DNA of 64,000 nucleotides from Actinobaculum massiliense (lineage in GTDB: Bacteria > Actinomycetota > Actinomycetes > Actinomycetales > Actinomycetaceae). Both the position numbers and the translations under genes were made by a program. Below, piece by piece: positions 43,893 to 52,692 of the stretch. The notes beneath the pieces are model-generated. The model saw nothing but the letters and a program-made list of their open reading frames with translations, searched no databases and was not told the origin of the DNA. The stretch lies in the NCBI RefSeq assembly GCF_001457435.1, contig NZ_LN881717.1, positions 1,435,339 through 1,499,338 of the forward strand, written 5' to 3'. Each line of letters opens with the position of its first letter. The first letter of the stretch is position 1.

Positions 43893-45290
43893 TTAGCCAA
43901 TAATCGGCCGCTCTTGCGGGAGGCGAATGGTGCGCCGACGGTTACGCAGGGCAAGTGCGCCGGCCAGGGTCATGGTGCCAGTGCGGCCGAAGAACATGAG
44001 GAGGGCGAGGGTGACCTTGCCGCCGGTGGGTAGGTAGGGCGTGATACCGGTTGATAAACCGCAGGTGGCGAAGGCGGAAATGGATTCAAACATGACCCTG
44101 GAAAAGCCGAAGTCGGTGAGCTGCAGGAGGGCAACCGTTCCCGTCATCACCATGATTGTTCCGGCGAAAGTGGCCGCAATGGCCAGGCGCAGGACCTCGG
44201 CCGGTAGGCGCTTTCCGAAAGTTTCGGTGTCGCGGTCGCCGCGTGCCTCGGCGCGAATGGCGAGGATGAGGACCGCGAAGGTGGTTACTTTTATGCCGCC
44301 GGCCGCGGAGGCCGAGCCGCCGCCAATAAACATGAGGCCATCGAGCAGAAGCCAGGTTGTTTCGCTCATCTCGCTCACATCGACCGTGGCCAGGCCGGTG
44401 GAGCGGGCGTCGGTGGAGAGAGTGAGGGAGGCGTTAATACGTTCGGAGAGGTTGAGCGAGCCGAGCGTGCGGGTGTTATTCCATTCCACCAGTGCGATGG
44501 CGATGGCGCCGAAAACCCACAGGAGAAGATAAGTGGTGAGGGTGATTTTGGTGGTGACTGACCATTTTGCGGGGCGGTTGCGATTGCGCCACATATCGAG
44601 AATGACGGGGAAACCGATTGCGCCGGCGATTGTTCCCATCATGATGGGGATGGTGAGCGTCCAGTTTCCCACGTAGGGGGCGAGGCCCTCGGGCATAATG
44701 ACGAATCCGCCGTTATTAAAAATCGAGACCGCCATAAAGTAGGAATGCCACAGTCCGGTCAGAAGCGCTTCGCCTTTGCTAAGGAAGAACGGCAGAAGAA
44801 TGACGAGCAAAATCGCCTGGGCGGAAAGAGAAACAATGACGACGGCGCGAAGTAGCGATCCGACTTCCCCGAGCGAGGATTGGTTTTCGTTGGCGGTGAG
44901 CATGCGCTGGGTGAGGCCGACGTGGCGGGAAACCGCGCGGCCCAAAATGGAGGCGAGCGTCATCACGCCCAAGCCACCCACGATCAGGCCGAGAGAAATC
45001 AGGAAGTGGCCCAGCGGCGACCAGAACGTGGCGGTGGTGACGGTGGTGAGCCCGGTGACGCAGACTGTCGAGGTGGCGGTGAAAAGCGCGTCGATGACGG
45101 GGGCGGGCGTTCCCGAAGCGGTGGCGGCGGGCAGGCGCAAGAGTCCGGTGAGGACCAGGATGACCGCGGCGAAAATAACGATGGCGAGGCGTGCCGGGCG
45201 CTCGCGGGCAACCCGGTCGACGGCGTCGCGCGCGCCGTCGAGAAGGTGCCGCCGCCGCGTGCGATAATCAGCCGTTATTTTTTCACTCAC
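43893..45290 (-). CDS. TrkH/KtrB family potassium transport membrane subunit
   Basis: A 465-residue membrane protein with repeated helix-P-loop-helix units. Selectivity-filter glycines are visible in STVCVTGLTTV, FNNGGFVI, GGGSASAAGGIKV and SAFATCGLSTG. Size and gene pairing match KtrB/TrkH. It imports K+ (with Na+ or H+) under control of the RCK subunit next door. The start GTG at 45290 has no ribosome site; TAAGCT on the minus strand (45297-45302) ends six bases before it. Confidence 0.93.
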   Translation of the reverse strand: MSEKITADYRTRRRHLLDGARDAVDRVARERPARLAIVIFAAVILVLTGLLRLPAATASGTPAPVIDALFTATSTVCVTGLTTVTTATFWSPLGHFLISLGLIVGGLGVMTLASILGRAVSRHVGLTQRMLTANENQSSLGEVGSLLRAVVIVSLSAQAILLVILLPFFLSKGEALLTGLWHSYFMAVSIFNNGGFVIMPEGLAPYVGNWTLTIPIMMGTIAGAIGFPVILDMWRNRNRPAKWSVTTKITLTTYLLLWVFGAIAIALVEWNNTRTLGSLNLSERINASLTLSTDARSTGLATVDVSEMSETTWLLLDGLMFIGGGSASAAGGIKVTTFAVLILAIRAEARGDRDTETFGKRLPAEVLRLAIAATFAGTIMVMTGTVALLQLTDFGFSRVMFESISAFATCGLSTGITPYLPTGGKVTLALLMFFGRTGTMTLAGALALRNRRRTIRLPQERPIIG

Positions 45291-45493
45291 GCCGTGAGCT
45301 TAGCTCCCCGAACGCTGGTGCGGCTACGAAAGCGGACAAGCGCGCACGTGTCCGCACCGCCACCTCAAGTCACAATTGTTAAAAATGGGGCAAATACGAC
45401 AGCTGAAAAAATCCTGAAAGTTGCAAAAATGGGCTATTGTAATCATGTCGTAGTCGCCACACGCGACTCATCGCTGAGCTACCAGGACGTGTT

Positions 45494-45709
45494 ATGAGCA
45501 AACTTCCGCTGAACAACCCGCAGTTCTATACCGTTGCGGAGGTTGCTGATATGGTGCGCGTTTCGCGGATGACGGTTTATCGCATGGTCCACTCGGGGGA
45601 GCTTCCTGCGGTTCGCGTGGGTGGTTCATATCGCGTCCCGGCGTCTGCGGTGGAGGAAATGCTCGGCGCGTCAGTGGTCGACGACGATCGTCGGGCGGCG
45701 GGCCAGTAG
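45494..45709 (+). CDS. Excisionase-type HTH DNA-binding protein
   Basis: A 71-residue MerR-like/HTH_17 protein with FYTVAEVADMVRVSRMTVYRMVH and the wing ELPAVRVGGSYRV. It closely resembles the Rv0500A-type protein of mycobacteria, which also precedes the tiny basic gene found here. Despite the excisionase name there is no prophage nearby; a housekeeping regulator is more likely. The target is unknown. Confidence 0.87.
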   Translation: MSKLPLNNPQFYTVAEVADMVRVSRMTVYRMVHSGELPAVRVGGSYRVPASAVEEMLGASVVDDDRRAAGQ

Positions 45710-45841
45710 GGCAAGAAAGCTCGCCGGAGCGTGACCACTACCCCATAGGGTGAATTCAACTTTTGCGTGGGTAGCGCGCTAAGATATGACAGGTTACGGG
45801 CTTGATACCCGTGTAAATCATTTGATTCTGAGGAGGTGCCC

Positions 45842-45940
45842 GTGGGATCCGTTATTAAGAAGCGTCGCAAGCGTATGTCTAAGAAGAAGCACCGTAAGCT
45901 GCTTCGTAAGACGCGCCACCAGCGCCGCAACAAGAAGTAA
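45842..45940 (+). CDS. AURKAIP1/COX24 domain protein, 32-residue basic ribosome-associated protein
   Basis: A tiny gene of 33 codons from GTG at 45842 with a perfect AGGAGG five bases upstream. The product begins [19 protein letters not shown] and ends in RRNKK; over half its residues are Lys or Arg. This matches the AURKAIP1/COX24 family and the mycobacterial Rv0500B type; I believe the mycobacterial small-subunit protein bS22 belongs here. The excisionase-type HTH gene directly upstream is the conserved neighbour. A terminator follows at once. Confidence 0.93.
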   Translation: MGSVIKKRRKRMSKKKHRKLLRKTRHQRRNKK

Positions 45941-45958
45941 GTTGCGAACAAAAAGTTC

Positions 45959-45986
45959 GGGTCCGCATCGCGGGCCCTTTCTTTTT
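45959..45986 (+). terminator. Rho-independent terminator after the 32-residue protein gene
   Basis: GGGTCCGC and GCGGGCCC pair around a three-base loop with one G-U pair, followed by TTTCTTTTT. Confidence 0.88.
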
Positions 45987-45987
45987 C

Positions 45988-46365
45988 GTTAATGCGGCGA
46001 ACCTTTTGCCGATATATAGAAAAAAGTTAACGTACTATCCGCATTTTTTGACCAATCTTGAATCAGTTTTCGCCCTCGAATTCCCAAAAAATGAAGCATT
46101 TTATGGTGAGTAGTTTTTGTCTCATGACGGAGATTTTTCTTTGAAGTTTCGCGGGAAAATCGGGAATTTTGAGGTTAGAGTGATTCCAAAGAATTTTTTG
46201 GTGTTCAGTAAATTTGCTGGTGCATTTATAATCTGTGGTCAGATGCGTGGTCTGCTCGGTCCGTGACCCTGACTTAACAAAAACAGAACAGGTGGCCGGC
46301 GGTTGCGCTTAAAAGCAAGAAGGCCGGCCAGGTGGCGGCGAACGCGAAGGGTTGAGGAAAAATCT
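45988..46365 (+). promoter_or_regulatory. AT-rich region with marR promoter and structured leader
   Basis: No gene is seen. The first 240 bases are much more AT-rich than the surroundings. TTCAGT (46204-46209) and TATAAT (46227-46232) are 17 bases apart and make a credible promoter. The leader of about 125 bases can fold in two ways: GGTCA (46237-46241) with TGACC, or GTCAG with CTGAC just downstream. A later 8-bp stem TGGCCGGC/GCCGGCCA spans 46293-46330. Confidence 0.55.
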
Positions 46366-46830
46366 ATGAGTAACGAAGTGCGGTGGCTTACTGACGAAGA
46401 GCAGTATGCCTGGCGAGCGTATCTTCGCGCGACGGCGATTATTACCGAAGCATTTAACCGGGACTTGATGGAAGCACACGAGGTGTCACTCAATGAATAC
46501 GACGTCTTGGCTCGGCTGTCCGAGGCGCCGGGGCGGTGCCTGCGAATGTCCGCGTTGGCGGACGTGATGGTGCACTCACGCTCGCGGCTGACCCATACGG
46601 TGCGGCGCCTAGAAGAAAAAGGCCTGGTGTGCCGCAGCGCAAATGCCAATGATAGGCGCGGAGTGGACTGCAAGCTCACGGCCGAGGGCTACGCTTTTGT
46701 GGAGGCCGCGGCGGTCACCCACGTTAATTCGGTGCGCCGCCACCTGGTAGACAAAATGGGCCACGACGATTTCCTGCGCTTCGGCGAGCTGTGCGCCAAG
46801 CTCGTCGATAACCCTGATCAGATTCGGTAG
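46366..46830 (+). CDS. MarR family transcriptional regulator
   Basis: A 154-residue winged-helix dimer protein. It shows LNEYDVLARLSEAPGRCLRMSALADVM and SRSRLTHTVRRLEEKGLVCRSANANDRRGVDCKLTAEG (as regions), the standard MarR recognition helix and D-x-R wing. The ATG at 46366 has GAGGAAAAA upstream; an in-frame start at 46303 lies inside the leader stem and is unlikely. No divergent efflux or enzyme gene is adjacent, so its target may be itself or distant. Confidence 0.9.
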   Translation: MSNEVRWLTDEEQYAWRAYLRATAIITEAFNRDLMEAHEVSLNEYDVLARLSEAPGRCLRMSALADVMVHSRSRLTHTVRRLEEKGLVCRSANANDRRGVDCKLTAEGYAFVEAAAVTHVNSVRRHLVDKMGHDDFLRFGELCAKLVDNPDQIR

Positions 46831-46990
46831 GTCGGCGGCCACCTCATGTTCGACGGGCCGAGTTGCCATCGAGCCCTTGTCGGGCTAGGGCCGCGCCTTG
46901 GCGCCTGGCCGGCTTTCCAGCTTGGTCTTTGCCCGAGCTGTGCCTGGCGCTTAGCCTCGGCGTGCCGGCTACTCCCGTAGACTGAAGGCC

Positions 46991-47656
46991 ATGATTGACG
47001 TAACGCGTATCCATATTGTCCGGCACGGAGAGGTCGATAATCCTAGCGGTGAGCTGTACGGACGCCAGCCTGGCTTCCACCTCACCGAGCGCGGGCGAAC
47101 CATGGGAAACCGCTTAGCTGAGCACTTTGAGGGCCATGATATTCGCGCCGTTATCGCCTCTCCACTGGAGCGAGCAATTGAAACCGCTACCCCGACGGCG
47201 GAGCTTTTCGAACTTCCGGTGGATACCGACCCGAACCTCATTGAGGCGGGGAATAAGTTCGAGGGGATTAACGTCAATCGCAATCGGGCGATTCTGGCCC
47301 ACCCAAAGTTCTGGCCCTGGTACGTCAATCCCTTTACACCGTCCTGGGGTGAGCCTTATACCGAAATCGTCGATCGGATGAGCCAGGCGGTGCGAGATGC
47401 GCTGACGCGGGCGCGCGGCGGCGAAGCCGTGCTTGTCTCCCATCAACAGCCCATTTGGGTTTTGCGACTCTTTGTGGAAGGGCGATCGCTAGCGCATGAT
47501 CCGCGCCGGCGCCAATGCGCCCTCGCCTCTGTCACTACCTTGACGTTCCAAGCCCGGCGCCTGGTGGCGCTCGACTACGCGGAGCCAGCCGCCGATTTAG
47601 TGGCGGCCTCGCGCGATATTACTCCCGGGACTTCCGGAGCTGAGCTGAAGAAATAG
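46991..47656 (+). CDS. Histidine phosphatase family protein
   Basis: A 221-residue phosphoglycerate-mutase-like enzyme. The RHGEVDNP motif (about 8-15) carries the phospho-accepting His, with the second His in VLVSHQQPIW. Substrate unknown. There is no ribosome site; TAGACT (46978-46983) ends seven bases before the ATG, consistent with a leaderless message. It converges on the PLDc_N gene, seven bases away. Confidence 0.87.
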   Translation: MIDVTRIHIVRHGEVDNPSGELYGRQPGFHLTERGRTMGNRLAEHFEGHDIRAVIASPLERAIETATPTAELFELPVDTDPNLIEAGNKFEGINVNRNRAILAHPKFWPWYVNPFTPSWGEPYTEIVDRMSQAVRDALTRARGGEAVLVSHQQPIWVLRLFVEGRSLAHDPRRRQCALASVTTLTFQARRLVALDYAEPAADLVAASRDITPGTSGAELKK

Positions 47657-47663
47657 CTGATAA

Positions 47664-48095
47664 CTAGTGGGCCGGTGCTCCGCCGGTATCGGGTGCGTCG
47701 CCGTCGTCGTCGGTGCCTTTCGGCTCGGCGTCTTTAGGCTCGGAAGAGTCCTCTTCATCAGCCAGGCGCTGCTGGCGTTCCCATTCGCGGAAGCGGTTTT
47801 GTGCATCGAGGCGCGAGAGGAATTCAGGATCGTCGTCGGGCGCTACTGGGTCATTTCGGCGCGCCTGCCCACCACCGCGGCTACCCCCAAACGAAATGGT
47901 GCCGGTGGGGTATTTGAGCGGCCAGGAAAGGGCGATCCACAGAATCGATCCCAGCACCGGAAGCACAACCGTCAGGGCGATCCAAGCCGGTTTGGCCAAG
48001 CGCCCGGGTACCTGCGATTGATCCGTGCGTACGCAATCAACGATTCCGAACACCCAGATTGCTATTGCTACGAGGGCAATGATCAAGCGAGCCAT
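47664..48095 (-). CDS. PLDc_N domain membrane protein
   Basis: A 143-residue protein with two membrane helices (about 3-20 and 36-60). Between and after them are the phospholipase D N-terminal-type motifs FGIVDCVRTD and KPAWIALTVVLPVLGSILWI; this small domain often occurs alone. A Gly/Asp/Glu-rich cytoplasmic tail follows. TAGAAT on the minus strand (48103-48108) ends seven bases before the ATG. It sits downstream of menA with 18 bases between. Function unknown. Confidence 0.82.
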   Translation of the reverse strand: MARLIIALVAIAIWVFGIVDCVRTDQSQVPGRLAKPAWIALTVVLPVLGSILWIALSWPLKYPTGTISFGGSRGGGQARRNDPVAPDDDPEFLSRLDAQNRFREWERQQRLADEEDSSEPKDAEPKGTDDDGDAPDTGGAPAH

Positions 48096-48113
48096 GTTTA
48101 AGATTCTAGCGGC

Positions 48114-49019
48114 TTAGAGGAAGCTAGCCAGGGCGAAGACCCCAAATACGGCCAGCCCGTAGAGAAGCTCTACAAAGCCGGTGTCTCGCAGAATGGGAAT
48201 CAGCGCCCGGCCCTCGAGCTTTTCTTTGCCGCGCGCGAGGATTCGCCGCACGCACCGCACCGCGATAAGTAGTGAGGGGACGAAGAGTAGGCACAGGTAG
48301 ATCAGGCGGCCCAGGGCAACGCACATAACGAGCGCCAGCGCGAAGGCCTCGGCCAGCAAAACCACATAGGCGAGGCGGGCATCGCGGTCACCTAGGCGGA
48401 CGGCCAGGGTGTGCTTGCCGGTTACGGCGTCGGTGGGAATATCGCGGATGTTATTGATCATGAGCAAGGAGCAAGCGATAAGCCCCATCGCGCAACCGGC
48501 CATCCATCCCACAGCGGGCACGCCAAGGAGCTGCACATAAATTGTGCCGCAGGTAGACATGAGCCCAAAGAAAATAAATACGCCCACTTCGCCTAGCCCG
48601 GCGTAGCCGTAGGGATGCTTGCCGCCGGTGTAGAACCACGCACCGGCAAGGGCGGCGACGCCCAGAATGAGCAACCACCACTCGCCCGTCAGCGCGATGA
48701 GCCAGATCCCGATAAGAGCGGCAAATGCGTACGTACCGAGCGCCGCCGCCAGCACCACCTTGGGTGAGGTTTTCCCGCCGCCGGTGAGGCGAGGCGGGCC
48801 GGAGCGGAAATCGTCGGTGCCGCGAACGCCATCGGAATAATCGTTGGAAAGATTGACGCCGATTTGCAAAGCCAGAGCAATCACCAGGCACAGGCCAGCC
48901 CGGGCCCAATTGACGCCGTCGTCCCAGAGAACGATTCCGGTGCCGGCAAAAACAGGTGCAACGCTAGCGGGGAGGGTGCGTGCGCGCACGCCTTCAACCC
49001 AATCATTCAAGGTAGCCAC
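48114..49019 (-). CDS. menA: 1,4-dihydroxy-2-naphthoate polyprenyltransferase
   Basis: Adds the prenyl chain to DHNA in menaquinone synthesis. The 301-residue UbiA-type membrane enzyme has eight or nine helices, the Mg-prenyl-PP motif NLSNDYSDGVRGTDD near 50-65, and the second acidic motif NNIRDIPTDAVTGKHTLAVRLG. The GTG at 49019 is preceded on the minus strand by TAATCT with an eight-base gap. The methyltransferase and chain synthase of the same pathway lie 1.5-3 kb away. Confidence 0.94.
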   Translation of the reverse strand: MATLNDWVEGVRARTLPASVAPVFAGTGIVLWDDGVNWARAGLCLVIALALQIGVNLSNDYSDGVRGTDDFRSGPPRLTGGGKTSPKVVLAAALGTYAFAALIGIWLIALTGEWWLLILGVAALAGAWFYTGGKHPYGYAGLGEVGVFIFFGLMSTCGTIYVQLLGVPAVGWMAGCAMGLIACSLLMINNIRDIPTDAVTGKHTLAVRLGDRDARLAYVVLLAEAFALALVMCVALGRLIYLCLLFVPSLLIAVRCVRRILARGKEKLEGRALIPILRDTGFVELLYGLAVFGVFALASFL

Positions 49020-49080
49020 GAATGTTAAGATTAGGGCGTTGCGGGGAGCAATGGGGATTGCGCCCCACCCCCTCTGCTCG

Positions 49081-50496
49081 CTAACGGTAGGCGGAGTATC
49101 CGGTGGCGCCGGTTTGCGGAGCCCGCGGGCGCGCGAGGCGCGAGATCAGCTCAATCGCAATGCCCACCAGCAGGCCAATCCCGATCATGTACCAGTGCGC
49201 GGTGGCAGTGAAGGCGGCGATTGTCTTGCCTTCGAACATTGGGGAGGTGAGCTTCAAGCCGAAGCGGGTAATACCGTAAATCACCGCGGTCACGCCGGTG
49301 AAGGAGAGCGGCATTATGAACCAGGAAAGCGGTCCGTACTGCAGGCGCGGATCGCGCGAACGGCCCCAACGTACGCCGATGGCGATAATGAAGAGTGCGG
49401 CTAAAACTGCCACGGTTATCCACATCCAGATGGGGAGCGCCCGGCCAATGAGCGTGGTCTGATTCAGATTCAGCCCGTTGAGCGCTTCGTCCAAATCGAT
49501 GACGTTTACGGCGCTACCCGTAGTGAGTTTGAGGATAATCGATGCTCCGAGAGCCCCGGCCAAAACCAGCGCGCCTACGGTCAGGAAGTAAGGCAAAAGC
49601 ATGAGGAGGCCCGCGATCCGCTCGGAGGCCGAGGAAAGATTGAAGGGTTCATCCCCGCCGCTACTAATGAGAAAACCTGCTCCCACCACTACGGCGGTGG
49701 CGGTAGAGGCGAAGATATACCAGGCAAATCCGAGGGAAACAGCATGCGAGAAAGTGGGAACCGGAGAGGCGCTGGTAAGTAGGTAGCGGTTGCGGGGAGT
49801 GGGGCGGACGGAAAGAAGGCGCCCGAAGGCGGAGGCGAGGAAGCCCACCGGTAGAGCGGTCGCCGCGCAAATCAGTGGATTGGGGGCGATGCTCATGCTG
49901 ATATTGGGGTCCATCTCGACGGTGGTGCGGGTGACAGTGGCCAAAAGCGCCGTTGCCCCGGAAAGAATGAAGCCGGAGATAATAGCCGGAATCCATACCA
50001 TGAAAGTGGAGTTGCGCCGCCCGCGCCCAGACCAGGCGTGGCCGAAGAACAGTGCCAACCCCACGATCGCGGTAGTGGTCAGCGCCGCGGCGTAAATCGA
50101 GATCTTGGCTCCGGTAACGCCCTGCTGGCTCACGTCAATCGCCACCGATCCGCCCAAACCGAGCACGGTGGTGAGCGCTCCGTAAAGCGCGTTAGAGAAG
50201 CCTTCCGCTCCGCGGAAGCTTTCTGGGTTTACCGCTCGCGAGATAGCGATTGATCCCAAATTCACCAGGAACGTCAGTGCCAGGGCAACCAAGGGCGCGA
50301 AAATTGCCGTCATCCAAGTAGCGGCTTGGAAGCGCTCGCGGTTACGTGGCGCGGCGGAAGGAGCGAGAGGCCCGCGCTGGGAAGCGCCCGGTTGCGCCGG
50401 CGCCGGGCGCGGTGGCCCGGCGTAGCGCGGTGCGGCTGGCTGAGGCACGCCGGGCTGGGGATTTGGCTGATTGGTCGGGTCATTATTCGCGGACAT
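49081..50496 (-). CDS. Multi-spanning membrane protein of unknown function
   Basis: A 471-residue protein with a Pro/Gln/Ala-rich cytoplasmic N-terminus of about 55 residues, then nine or ten membrane helices with short loops. The helix packing is Gly/Ala-rich. I do not recognise a family or any catalytic motif. The ATG has GGAAGGAG upstream, so it is surely translated. It lies between menA and the divergent menG, which could mean only that it is a neighbour. Confidence 0.75.
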   Translation of the reverse strand: MSANNDPTNQPNPQPGVPQPAAPRYAGPPRPAPAQPGASQRGPLAPSAAPRNRERFQAATWMTAIFAPLVALALTFLVNLGSIAISRAVNPESFRGAEGFSNALYGALTTVLGLGGSVAIDVSQQGVTGAKISIYAAALTTTAIVGLALFFGHAWSGRGRRNSTFMVWIPAIISGFILSGATALLATVTRTTVEMDPNISMSIAPNPLICAATALPVGFLASAFGRLLSVRPTPRNRYLLTSASPVPTFSHAVSLGFAWYIFASTATAVVVGAGFLISSGGDEPFNLSSASERIAGLLMLLPYFLTVGALVLAGALGASIILKLTTGSAVNVIDLDEALNGLNLNQTTLIGRALPIWMWITVAVLAALFIIAIGVRWGRSRDPRLQYGPLSWFIMPLSFTGVTAVIYGITRFGLKLTSPMFEGKTIAAFTATAHWYMIGIGLLVGIAIELISRLARPRAPQTGATGYSAYR

Positions 50497-50658
50497 GACG
50501 CTCCTTCCAGAGAAACTGTTTCCAGTTTAGGTGGTGCAATCAAAATTTTTGAAATATAAGCTTCTGGGCGAGGAGGCGCGGCAATTGGGAAGGGGCGCAG
50601 TCGCGGCTCAGACGCGCGGATGAGCCTCGGTGTAGGTGCGGCGTGGTTGAATACGCAC

Positions 50659-51366
50659 ATGGGTAAACGCGCACAGCTTGATAAGAAGGCGCTCGACGTC
50701 TCCACGATGTTCAATGAGGTGGCGCCGCGCTACGACGTCGTCAACGACATTTTGTCCGCGGGGCAGGTAAGGGTGTGGCGCCGCGCCGTCACGGCGGCGC
50801 TCGATATCACCCCTGGCCTGCGCCTCCTGGATCTGGCCGCCGGCACCGGCACTTCCACCGCCGCCTTCGCCGCCGCGGGCGCGGACGTGGTTGGCGCGGA
50901 CTTTTCGGAGGGCATGCTGAGCGTGGCGCGTCGGGAGCATCCGGGTATCGAGTTCGTGCAGGCCGATGCCACGGCGCTTCCGTTCGACGACGCCGCTTTC
51001 GACGCCGTGACTATTTCCTACGGTTTGCGCAATATTGAAGACCCGCAGCGGGCTTTGGAAGAAATGATGCGGGTGGTCCGCCCGGGAGGCCAGCTGGTTG
51101 TGGCGGAGTTTTCTCACCCGGTGTGGGCGCCCCTGCGCGGCGCCTACCACTTCTACCTGCGTGAGGTTTTGCCGCGTATTGCCTCGGTTGCCGGATCGGA
51201 CGGGCCAGCTTACGGATATCTCATGGAGTCAATTCTGGATTGGCCCGACCAGCGCACTCTGGCGGCAAAACTTCAGGAAGCGGGCTGGCGTGGCGTCAAA
51301 TACCGCAACCTCACCGGGGGGATTGTGGCGGTGCATAGCGCACGAAAGCCCAACCGCGCGGAGTGA
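50659..51366 (+). CDS. menG: Demethylmenaquinone methyltransferase
   Basis: Last step of menaquinone synthesis, using SAM. The 235-residue UbiE/MenG protein has VSTMFNEVAPRYDVVNDILS, the SAM motif LLDLAAGTGTS at 56-66 and ISYGLRNIEDPQRAL. I chose the ATG at 50659 because homologues begin close to the ALDVSTMF helix; ATG 50620 is also open. Clear menaquinone assignment comes from menA nearby and the long-chain prenyl synthase that follows 69 bases later. Confidence 0.93.
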   Translation: MGKRAQLDKKALDVSTMFNEVAPRYDVVNDILSAGQVRVWRRAVTAALDITPGLRLLDLAAGTGTSTAAFAAAGADVVGADFSEGMLSVARREHPGIEFVQADATALPFDDAAFDAVTISYGLRNIEDPQRALEEMMRVVRPGGQLVVAEFSHPVWAPLRGAYHFYLREVLPRIASVAGSDGPAYGYLMESILDWPDQRTLAAKLQEAGWRGVKYRNLTGGIVAVHSARKPNRAE

Positions 51367-51435
51367 AAGTTGACACCTCAACAAAACCGCGGGGTGAGGC
51401 GAGGAAGACGAGAGGAAAAGGTAGGATAAGGCGCT

Positions 51436-52524
51436 GTGAGCCAAACCGATGAGACCACGCTGATCGCGCGCATTGAAGAGCGCCTGGCAAACGTTGAGCT
51501 TCTGCTAGATGAACGCGCTTCCGTGCACGATTCCCGGGTAGATCAATTGACGACCTATCTGAAGAACGCGGGCGGAAAGAGGCTTCGCCCCACCCTGACG
51601 CTACTGTGCTCGTACGTGGGTGAGAATCCGGAAGACCCCGCGGTGGAGCGTGTGGCGGCAGCGATTGAATTGACGCACCTTGCCTCGCTGTACCACGACG
51701 ACGTTATGGACGATGCTCCCTACCGCCGCGGTGCTCCTTCCGCCCAAGTGGTTTTTTCAAATTCGGCCGCAATTCTCTCTGGCGATATTCTCTTTGCCCG
51801 CGCCAACGCACTCATGGCTCGGCTTTCCCCGCGCGCGGTGTGGAACCATTCGGTGACTTTTGCCCGCCTGTGCAAGGGACAACTGCGCGAGTGGCTGGGC
51901 CCGGAGGAAGGCGAGGGGCGCCGCGAATATTATCTGGGCGTGCTCGCCGATAAAACCGGTTCGTTGATCGCGGCCGCTGCTCGCGAAGGCGTGCTGTGCG
52001 CGGGCGGAAGTGACGAAGACGCGAAATTGGTGGAAGCCTACGGTGAGAAAGTTGGCGTGGCTTTCCAGCTTGCCGACGATTACATCGACGTGATGTCTGA
52101 TTCCGACCAGCTCGGGAAAACCTCCGGCACTGACCTGCGCGAAGGGGTGGACACCATGCCCACCATCCTGCTTCGCGAGCGGCGGGAGGCCGGCACACTC
52201 GACGCCGCTGGTGCCCGCATTCTCGAAGTTATCGATTCGGTCGCCGCGATTGATTCGGCCGCGCGGGCCGGCGCCTCGGCCAGTGCCCCGAGCGGGTTGC
52301 AATCCGGGCTTACCCCGGGTGCGCGCCCCGCGCGCGAGCTGGATGACGGTGAACTTGCAGAAGTCCTCGGGCTCCTGCGCCAGCACAGCGTGATGGAAGA
52401 GACGCTGGGCATGGCTCGCGCCTGGGCGGAAGATGCGGTGGCCGGATTGAGCGCACCGATTCGCGCGAAAATTGGCGCTGAACTGGGAGCTTTTGCTACC
52501 GCCGCGGTGGATCGAGTCTCCTAA
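51436..52524 (+). CDS. Polyprenyl diphosphate synthase (all-trans, long-chain)
   Basis: Makes the isoprenoid tail of menaquinone. The 362-residue enzyme has the first aspartate-rich motif DDVMD at 88-92 (LYHDDVMDDAPYRRG), GGKRLRP before it, and the second motif DDYID at 214-218. Residues about 275-300 are an Ala/Ser-rich insertion not usual in the family. The start GTG lies eight bases after TAGGAT. The place next to menG suggests octa- or nona-prenyl product, but chain length cannot be read reliably. Confidence 0.92.
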   Translation: MSQTDETTLIARIEERLANVELLLDERASVHDSRVDQLTTYLKNAGGKRLRPTLTLLCSYVGENPEDPAVERVAAAIELTHLASLYHDDVMDDAPYRRGAPSAQVVFSNSAAILSGDILFARANALMARLSPRAVWNHSVTFARLCKGQLREWLGPEEGEGRREYYLGVLADKTGSLIAAAAREGVLCAGGSDEDAKLVEAYGEKVGVAFQLADDYIDVMSDSDQLGKTSGTDLREGVDTMPTILLRERREAGTLDAAGARILEVIDSVAAIDSAARAGASASAPSGLQSGLTPGARPARELDDGELAEVLGLLRQHSVMEETLGMARAWAEDAVAGLSAPIRAKIGAELGAFATAAVDRVS

Positions 52525-52692
52525 GCCCGCCGCATGCGGGGCCGGGTTGGGGGCAGGCGAGCGTCGGCGTCGTCGGGAAAAACTATGAAAGTAGTGGCGA
52601 ATGCCCCTTCGGTCTTGGGCGAAGCCATACCCCACGGCGCCTTTGCGCACGTACAATAATCCGGGTATGCCCATGGTAAGGAGCACAATCTA

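Noticed and set aside
45494-45709. Prophage or integrative element, because of the excisionase-type HTH gene
   Set aside because: No integrase, attachment site, tRNA or phage gene is nearby, and the neighbour gene shows it is a housekeeping pair.
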